Assembly: GCF_003265705.1 (NCBI RefSeq)
Contig: NW_020312828.1
Location: forward strand, 60,328,212-60,392,211
Direction: 5' to 3'
DNA from: Callorhinus ursinus
Lineage: Eukaryota > Chordata > Mammalia > Carnivora > Otariidae
Length of the DNA stretch: 64,000 nucleotides
Each line of letters starts with the position of its first letter. The stretch's first letter is position 1. Positions 57,990 to 64,000 of the stretch are shown here, in pieces. The notes below the pieces were generated by a model. It searched no databases. It was not told the origin of the DNA and saw only the letters and a program-made list of their open reading frames with translations. Made by a program: the position numbers and the translations under genes.

Positions 57990-58190
57990 CAAAGACCGGG
58001 TAATGGATCTTGGTTCCACCCAAACCCCAGCTGCTAGACTTTGAAATTCTTCCTTAACATTCTGCTTCTGATTCCTCACCTGCAAAAGGGAAGTAATAAT
58101 ACTCATTTCATAGGGTAGTTGTGAAGGTCAAATGAGAAAATGTATGTAAAGTGTTCGGTACGTGGTAGGCCCTCAATAAAAGTCATTTCC
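57990..58190 (+). repeat. MIR SINE
   Basis: tctgattcctcacctgcaaa, 'actcatttcatagggtagtt', gaaggtcaaatgagaaaatg, gtgttcggtacgtggtaggc, cctcaataaaagtca. Confidence 0.85.
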
Positions 58191-58199
58191 TCTTCTCCT

Positions 58200-58560
58200 T
58201 TCCCCCGTGGGTCAGATCTGTTAAAATATTTCAATTCAAAGGCTCTGAGCTATTAGAGGGAAGCAGTACTGGTCAATACCCAGCAGCAAGCGATGAAAAA
58301 TTATGGAAAATTCACTTTGGCGACAGGCTGTGTAGCTTCTCCTTTGCAGCAGACTTCCCTCCTGATTGCATTTCCTTTGAACAAACGTTAAAATTATTTG
58401 ACATTTAATGAACACACTGCTGATCTGAGAGGGTGACCCAGGAGCTTGCTGGTGACAAAAGGTGGGCAGTGATTAATAATTTGCTATGCTTAATCCCTAA
58501 AACAGATCAATAGAATGGAGATAGTCAAAAGTTGATCGTAAGTTCTTTTTTTCTTATTGA
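58200..58560. promoter_or_regulatory. candidate non-coding regulatory element
   Basis: No repeat recognised. Contains TTCAAAGG (58235-58242) and its exact reverse complement CCTTTGAA (58374-58381), both compatible with TCF/LEF cores, and an AT-rich ATTA-bearing end. Motif matches of this length are common by chance. Confidence 0.2.
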
Positions 58561-58627
58561 ACTGTTTCCAGGGAAAAGAAGGCACCACATTTTCCTAATA
58601 TAGGCTAACGTTCAAGAAAACTTTATA

Positions 58628-58828
58628 GGGGCGCCTGGGTGGCTCAGTCGTTAAGCGTCTGCCTTCAGCTCAGGTCATGATCCCAGAGTCCTGGGATCAA
58701 GCCCCGCATCGGGCTCCCTGCTCGGTGGGAAGCCTGCTTCTCCCTCTCCCACTCCCCCTGCTTGTGTTCCCTCTCTCGCTGTCTCTCTCTCTTTGTTAAA
58801 AAAAAAAAAAAAACTTTAAAAAAAAAAA
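58628..58828 (+). repeat. carnivore SINEC, least diverged copy
   Basis: Head ggggcgcctgggtggctcag, tcgttaagcgtctgccttca, tcccagagtcctgggatcaa, CT stretch and long A-tail. Perfect 14-bp target duplication aagaaaactttata at 58614-58627 and 58829-58842. Both promoter-box regions look intact. Confidence 0.98.
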
Positions 58829-58842
58829 AAGAAAACTTTATA

Positions 58843-59259
58843 AATTAAAATACTATGAAAAATGGGATAGGACCATGGCTTATGAAACTTTTTAGAAGTT
58901 CTTTTTAAAGACCATCAATATATCACAACACACTGAAAACAATGAAAGTTAAGCATAAACCAGTAATTGCTCCACATACATTTTGCCCATTTCCCCTCAG
59001 TTTTCTTGTTTTTCCTTTTTAAGAATATATATTTTTTATTTTAATAATATCTATGAAGTTTTTCAACAAAAAAGAAAATGATACATCATCAATCCATAGC
59101 CCTTGCTGACATTTGAACAATAAAATAAAGCAATGCTTCCATATGATTAGAATATTAGATACAGAAAGATAGAAAAGTAAAAGAGGCATTTACCCTCAAC
59201 CACAATCCATGCTCATCTAGTGTTCTGCCCCCCAAGTAAGGCTGTTTCCAAGTTCCTTG
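58843..59259. other. anonymous AT-rich DNA
   Basis: Nothing firm. Confidence 0.4.
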
Positions 59260-59372
59260 GAGAGCTTTACAAAAAAAATTGTCAATGCATCTACCAGCCT
59301 TTATGTATTTTTCTAAATTACACATAAGAGATTATACTAATCACAAAATTATCCATCTTTCTTTTTCACTTA
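59260..59372 (-). repeat. possible old L1 fragment, antisense
   Basis: tgtatttttctaaattacac, ataagagattatactaatca and ctttctttttcact loosely match the reversed L1 stretch 'acaaatgggatcatactata...cttttttcact'. Confidence 0.3.
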
Positions 59373-59741
59373 TTTTATGGGATGAATTGTGTCCCCTAAA
59401 ATTCTTATGTTGGAGCCCTAACTCCCACTAATGTGACTATATTTGGAGATAGGTTCTTTAAAGGGGTAATTAAGGTAAAAAAAAAAAAAAGGGCCCTTAG
59501 TATGGACCCTAATCCAATGTGACTGGTGTCCTTATAAGACAAAATTAAGGCACACAAAGGGACACCAGGGTTGCACACAGAGGAACACCACAGGAAGAGG
59601 CAGTGAAAGGGGGGCCATCCACAAGCCAAGGAGAGAGGACTCCAGGACCTTGAGGTGCCCCAACTGTGAGAAAATTATTTTCTGTTGTTTATACCACCCA
59701 GTCTGCAGTATTTCATCGTGGCAGCGCTAACAAAGTAATAT
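59373..59741 (+). repeat. MLT1-type solo LTR (ERVL-MaLR)
   Basis: gatgaattgtgtcccctaaa, 'gactatatttggagatagg', aaggggtaattaaggtaaa, gtgactggtgtccttataag, ttatttctgttgttt-like and accacccagtctgcagtatt: full sense LTR, with an A14 run at 59478-59491. Confidence 0.95.
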
Positions 59742-59754
59742 AAATTTACTTTAT

Positions 59755-59930
59755 AGATATGCTTACAAAATTCTGCCAAGACAGTGCAAGGATATTCACT
59801 GCAGCTTTGGTGTGAATTAGTGAAAAATCTGGAGGCAATGTAAATGTCAACTGATGGGGCAGGGTTTAAAGAAATTGTGATAATTTGATGAAATGTGGAT
59901 CTGGGAGCACTGATACGGATATATCACAAA
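59755..59930 (+). repeat. old L1 (L1M) fragment
   Basis: gcaaggatattcactgcagc, gtaaatgtcaactgatgggg and 'atttgatgaaatgtggatc' match the old L1 3' ORF2 stretch with heavy divergence. Confidence 0.5.
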
Positions 59931-60724
59931 CATATACCAAAAATTTATATTACTTTTCCTCATCTTTCTATCCAATTAGTCTTTTCTGATTGATTTCTAT
60001 GAATTCCACTCATCTACACCATCTTCACTGGATTTGTAAGGACAGATGTGCCGACCAAAGGACTCTGAGGATGTGTGGTATCGGCTTCTATGTGGATCTC
60101 CCAACCAGGAGCTGAGCTAGATGCAGCAGGGAAGGACCTGCTACAACCATGTAGACTGAGAATGGCAATCAGGAAGTGCTTGAGGTAAAACTTTAAGGCT
60201 AACCAGTCTAGATTTAAGGATGTATTGTGTAAATTCTGGTCCTCAACACCAGCGCGAGTATGACATTCCACAATCTCCTCCAAAGACTAAGGATGAACAC
60301 CCGGGCACCTTCCCTTGACTTTGAATTTTTTTTATACATCTCCTCTAGTAAAGAAAACTATGGAGTATCAGTTACTTCCTACCCTTGTTCATTTCCACAT
60401 CAAAGTCTGGGTACTGAAATGTACTTTTTCAAATTTAAATCCAAAATTGTAATTTAATGCAGAGCAATTATAAGTAACAGATGCTGGAAGGTTTGCACTT
60501 TTTTGCTTCCACAAGAAATATACACACTGGATCCAAATTTTTGGATATGATATCCAAACTAAGTTAGGGGCTGGGAACGAGAGATTGCTAAATTTAAACC
60601 CAAATATATTAGCTTTAGAACTGGAAAGTGTGGGGAAATTAGGAAACCAGACACATAAAAACCACTCTATTTGACGGACAGCCCCACTTGATCAGCACAT
60701 TGGATTCCAAAGGTAAGGCAAGGG
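59931..60724. other. anonymous DNA
   Basis: Nothing recognised. Confidence 0.4.
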
Positions 60725-60925
60725 GGGCAGCAGGGTAGAGACATAAACTTCGGAGCTGAAGTGAAATGGATTTGAAACCCAGGCGTCACTCACCATATGA
60801 TCTTGACCAGGGTAATTTAGCCTCTAAGACTGTTTCCCCAGCTACAAAGTAAGAATGATGTTACCTACCTTATTGAGTTGTAACAATTTGGTACGTCAAT
60901 GACTAGAAAGTGCTCAGCCCCATGA
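60725..60925 (+). repeat. MIR SINE
   Basis: ggatttgaaacccaggcgtc, tatgatcttgaccagggtaa, ctgtttccccagctacaaag, gttacctaccttattgagtt. Confidence 0.8.
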
Positions 60926-61027
60926 CTGACCTGTGCTGAGAGTTCTGCAAAGGACTTAATACCCCCAACACTTTCTCTCAGTTTCTGAACATCTTATTTT
61001 GTTTTTGTGATCTGGCCAATTGAGTTC

Positions 61028-61145
61028 CATATTCACCAATCCACTGTGAAGTGCTTATTGAGTTCTAAGTGCCCCCTACCACCCATACCAGGAATAAAAG
61101 GGAAGAATAAGACCCTCAAGAAACACCCAGCCTCCTGAAGGAAGT
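61028..61145 (-). repeat. L2 LINE 3' end, antisense
   Basis: aagtgcttattgagttctaa, gtgccccctaccacccatac and agaataagaccctcaagaaa in the order of reversed L2. Confidence 0.55.
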
Positions 61146-61929
61146 CAAACCAGTTCATACGAGCCAGTGAACGATACAAGGCAAGGAAAATCAAGGAAGT
61201 CAGACCACCAAGTGCCACTGGAGTTTGAGCCTGGAAGTGTTTGGGTGGAGTGGGAGAGAGAATGGTTTCAAACAGCCCCAGTGGAAGTCAGTCACCAGCA
61301 GAGCAATGCAGACGAGCTGACAGTGACCAGCTGCTTCACTGGCCACCTTGCCAGAGCACAGAGCAGGGCTCCATCCTCACAGAGAGCAGCTTCCCAGGCA
61401 CGGAGGGTGGTGGTGTGGACTCAGCCCAGCTAAACCCCTCAGGTTTTCTCCTGCGTGAGGCCTTAGGAGAGGGATGGTGGAAGTTTCCTTTCCTCTGAAG
61501 TACTTCATAGCTACCTTTCCTGTGGCATTACTGTGTGGTGCCATTCACTGTTCCTACGCATGCCTCCCTGCCTCATGGCGCGTCTCACGGGGGCAGGGAA
61601 GGTGCTTTCTTTTCTTTGACCCTCCCCCCCATAGCCAGGAGTCCTGGGCTCTCAGTAACTGTCCCCTCCATGACCAAACGACTAAAATAAATACAATGAA
61701 TGAATGGAATTCATAGGTGCTCATGTATCTCATGTCAAAGAGCGGCACAGGTGGAAACATGGTAAAATGAGAAGTAAGGAAATACAAACCAAAAACCAGC
61801 TCATGAGAAATGTGGACACCATGGCCCAGGAATCTATTACAATGAGATTTCTATCACATCCTTCATTCTTCATCTCCTCCATGGCTCTAGTTCCTGGCAA
61901 TGAAGTTGTGGCAAGGAGCCAGGGAGGGT
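61146..61929. other. anonymous DNA
   Basis: Nothing recognised. Confidence 0.4.
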
Positions 61930-62450
61930 ATTCTGGGTATCATTGCTATACAACAAGGTGCCCCAAAACTTAGTGGTTTAAAATAGCAGTGTCCTCTCTC
62001 TCTCTCATGATTCTGGGGGCTGACTGGCCACAGCGGGGCATGTTGTCTAGTGTGGGGGCTTTTGTGTGGCTGCAGCCGGAGGACAGCTAGGACGGGGGTC
62101 ATCTAAGGGCTCTCGGGATCTCTGAGATGGCTCCTTCTCACAGGTGTCCGCGCCTTCCTCCCCTGCCTCCCCACATGGGTTTCTCACAGCCTGGTGGTCA
62201 CAGGGGAGTCTCACAGTCTGCACAGATGCCAGCCTCTGAGAGGCTGAAAGTGGGGGCTACCAGGACATGGAAGGGCTACGCAAATGCCGGGGCCACTTCC
62301 ATCACATCCTACTGGTCAGAACACTCAGGGGACCCAAGGGAGTAGAGAAATGGACCACATCTTCTGATGAGGAGTGGCGAGCTCACATTTTAGAAGAACA
62401 TGCAGGATGAAGATATTCCTGCAGTCACCTCCGGAAAATACTGGCCACTG
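61930..62450 (-). repeat. LTR-like medium-reiterated repeat
   Basis: ctatacaacaaggtgcccca, aaaacttagtggtttaaaat, catgattctgggggctgact, 'cacatcctactggtcagaac' and agaaatggaccacatcttct match, in order, a genome-wide LTR-type repeat (MaLR-like). Exact family not assigned. Confidence 0.55.
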
Positions 62451-63129
62451 TCTGCTGTCCTCACCGAGGCTGCTAGCGTCACTCCCAAGAATCCCTGCAT
62501 AGCCAAACTGAGGTGAGAAAATTCAGAAAACTCCTCAGACCCTAGGTCCCACTGGCACAGGGTTTGATGGCTACATGTCTGCATCCTGGTTCAAGGACGC
62601 AGATGTTCCTTGACACAAAGTCTTTCCCGTGGGCTCTCAGTGCTCCTAACCAGGCCCTTCAGTAGCGGATGAAGCTATTCTATGTACCTGAGACAAATGT
62701 GCCCTTTGTTCAAGGTGGATGCTGTAGGGGAGGAAACCTTTTCTCTTTTGCCCGTCTCGTTTCTTTGGTCTAGTAAATTGACATAAGACAGATGAACCGG
62801 AGAAAAACAAATGTCAGACGTGCAGGATCCCGAAAGACCTGAGACCTGAAGACAGGCAATCGAGGCTCAGATGCCACGAGCTAAGGAGAAGGGGTAGGGT
62901 TTGAGGCTTCAAAGGGGAGGAATATCATTCACAGGAAGATGAGAAGAGCAAATGTTTGGTAGACAAATGTTTGCCGTGCCATGCAGATAACTCTTCGTGA
63001 TAAAAACCTACTTTGGCATTAGTTCTCCCCTGGTGCAGGCCCTGTATCCCTAAATTCCTTCAAAGCAATTAAGTCCTTTACACGATTTTTAATCTCATTC
63101 GGTCTCACATGACCTATGAGGCAGGCACT
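62451..63129. other. anonymous DNA, possibly an unnamed repeat
   Basis: 62760-62960 (ggagaaaaacaaatgtcaga onward) has the feel of a dispersed repeat, but I cannot assign it. Confidence 0.3.
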
Positions 63130-63200
63130 CACAGTAATAATAGCAACAATAATAGCAAATAATCATGCAGCGCTTACTATGTGCCAGGCCCTAGAGAGGA
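63130..63200 (-). repeat. MIR/L2 terminus, antisense
   Basis: gcagcgcttactatgtgcca followed by ggccctagag: the conserved end shared by MIR and L2. Confidence 0.6.
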
Positions 63201-64000
63201 AGGAAGGTAAACAGCTCCTCCTGAGTCTGTTGGGCCTTGATTGTCTTCGGCTCAAAATAATCCACATGCCAAAGTAGCATATCTGGGGTGGTGTATTCTG
63301 CTCCCCCTCAGTGCATAGCTTGGGCAGGCAGTGCAAGCTGCCCCAGCCGGCAGCCCCCTCTGGACACATCTTCGGGTGCTACGGCCTTCCTCCCAGCACA
63401 ACGCTCTGCAGGCAGGAGACCTTCAGGGACAAGCGGATAACTGAGTGAAGGAAGGAGCAAGAAATACCTGTGCTTTCTTTTCAACAGGGTGGCCTCTGGA
63501 GTAGATAGGGAAGAGCAACAGGGGCAACTGGATCGGAAGGAAGGATCTCCAAGGCCCTCAGCTCCCACAGGGGCAGCTGAAATCCGTGCCCCACACATCT
63601 CCTTGAGGTGACAGTGAGGAGGAATGACAGCATTTGCAGCTGAACAGAATGCAGTTCAGTTACAGCCAGGAAACCGGAGCTGGTGGCAACCAGCTAATCT
63701 AGGAAAATAAAAGTAGAAAGGACTATGTTATTTATAACCTTAGTGAGGCAACAGGGCCAAAAAAATATTGTCTAAAGTATTACCAAAGAACATAATTTTT
63801 CAGATACATAGTTACTTTTTCAGAAATATATAATTCACTAGGGTGATTTTAAAACACTGCCCTTTGCAGCCATAAATTACCATTCGTGAGTGTTTGACTT
63901 ATCTGTCGTCTTATTAAATCAGGTCTCTCCCCCACTCCCCGCCCAAGCTACAGCTATCAGTTTATGATTAAACTTTGGCAGGGTGTTAGCTCTGTCTTCA
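63201..64000. other. anonymous DNA to the window end
   Basis: 63830-63930 is AT-rich but complex, without a recognisable repeat. Nothing else supported. Confidence 0.35.

Noticed and set aside
57504..58106. 200-codon minus-strand open frame
   Set aside because: Its N-terminal part overlaps a plus-strand MIR (57990-58190), two other frames are also open over the same GC-richer DNA, and there is no recognisable domain or initiation context. Likely chance.
58628..58700. tRNA-like promoter boxes in SINEC heads
   Set aside because: They are parts of tRNA-derived SINEs with CT-rich bodies and A-tails, so none is called as a tRNA gene.

Overview
This is mammalian nuclear DNA from a carnivoran, and it contains no protein-coding gene that I can support. 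The organism call rests on eleven copies of the carnivore tRNA-derived SINE (SINEC/Can-SINE: head like ggggcgcctgggtggctcag, CT-rich middle, AATAAA-rich tail) and three 3' ends of a carnivore L1 with a G-rich 3'UTR. The SINE bodies read like those of bears, seals and mustelids (Arctoidea), not like the dog SINEC_Cf or the cat subfamilies. That taxon call is an inference from remembered consensus sequences.

Almost everything recognisable is interspersed repeat, on a background of anonymous, mostly AT-rich DNA. Layout: 1-14 kb holds scattered MIR and L2 relics, an L1 3' end (about 8.5-8.8 kb), three SINECs and low-complexity tracts. 14.3-18.1 kb is a dense stack: old L1/HAL1-like sequence and two MLT1-type LTRs, each LTR split by a later L1 3' end. 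18-29 kb is anonymous DNA with L2, MIR, an old L1 3' end (24.9-25.8 kb), an ERVL-type LTR and three SINECs. 29.2-30.2 kb is the most distinctive interval: GC-rich, CpG-retaining, with a 333-codon open frame and no recognisable repeat. 31-33.6 kb has a MIR split by a young L1 (19-bp target duplication) and then by a SINEC. 33.6-42.4 kb is MIR/L2, an antisense L1, a possible LTR carrying a SINEC, and a composite in which an old L1 is interrupted by an LTR and two L1 3' ends. 42.4-52 kb includes a homeodomain-motif-rich candidate conserved element (43.1-43.6 kb), an L2 tail followed by a 240-bp tetranucleotide array, and a short tandem repeat. 52-64 kb is again LTRs, MIRs, L2 and two SINECs.

The order of insertions can often be read from nesting and target-site duplications. 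MIR, L2 and CR1/L3 relics are oldest, then HAL1/L1M and MLT1/ERVL LTRs, then carnivore L1 and SINEC. No exon, tRNA, rRNA, snRNA, CRISPR or bacterial-style operon was recognised. The window is best read as intergenic or deep-intronic DNA. Repeat family names come from recalled consensus features, not from a database search, so subfamily names and element ends are approximate.
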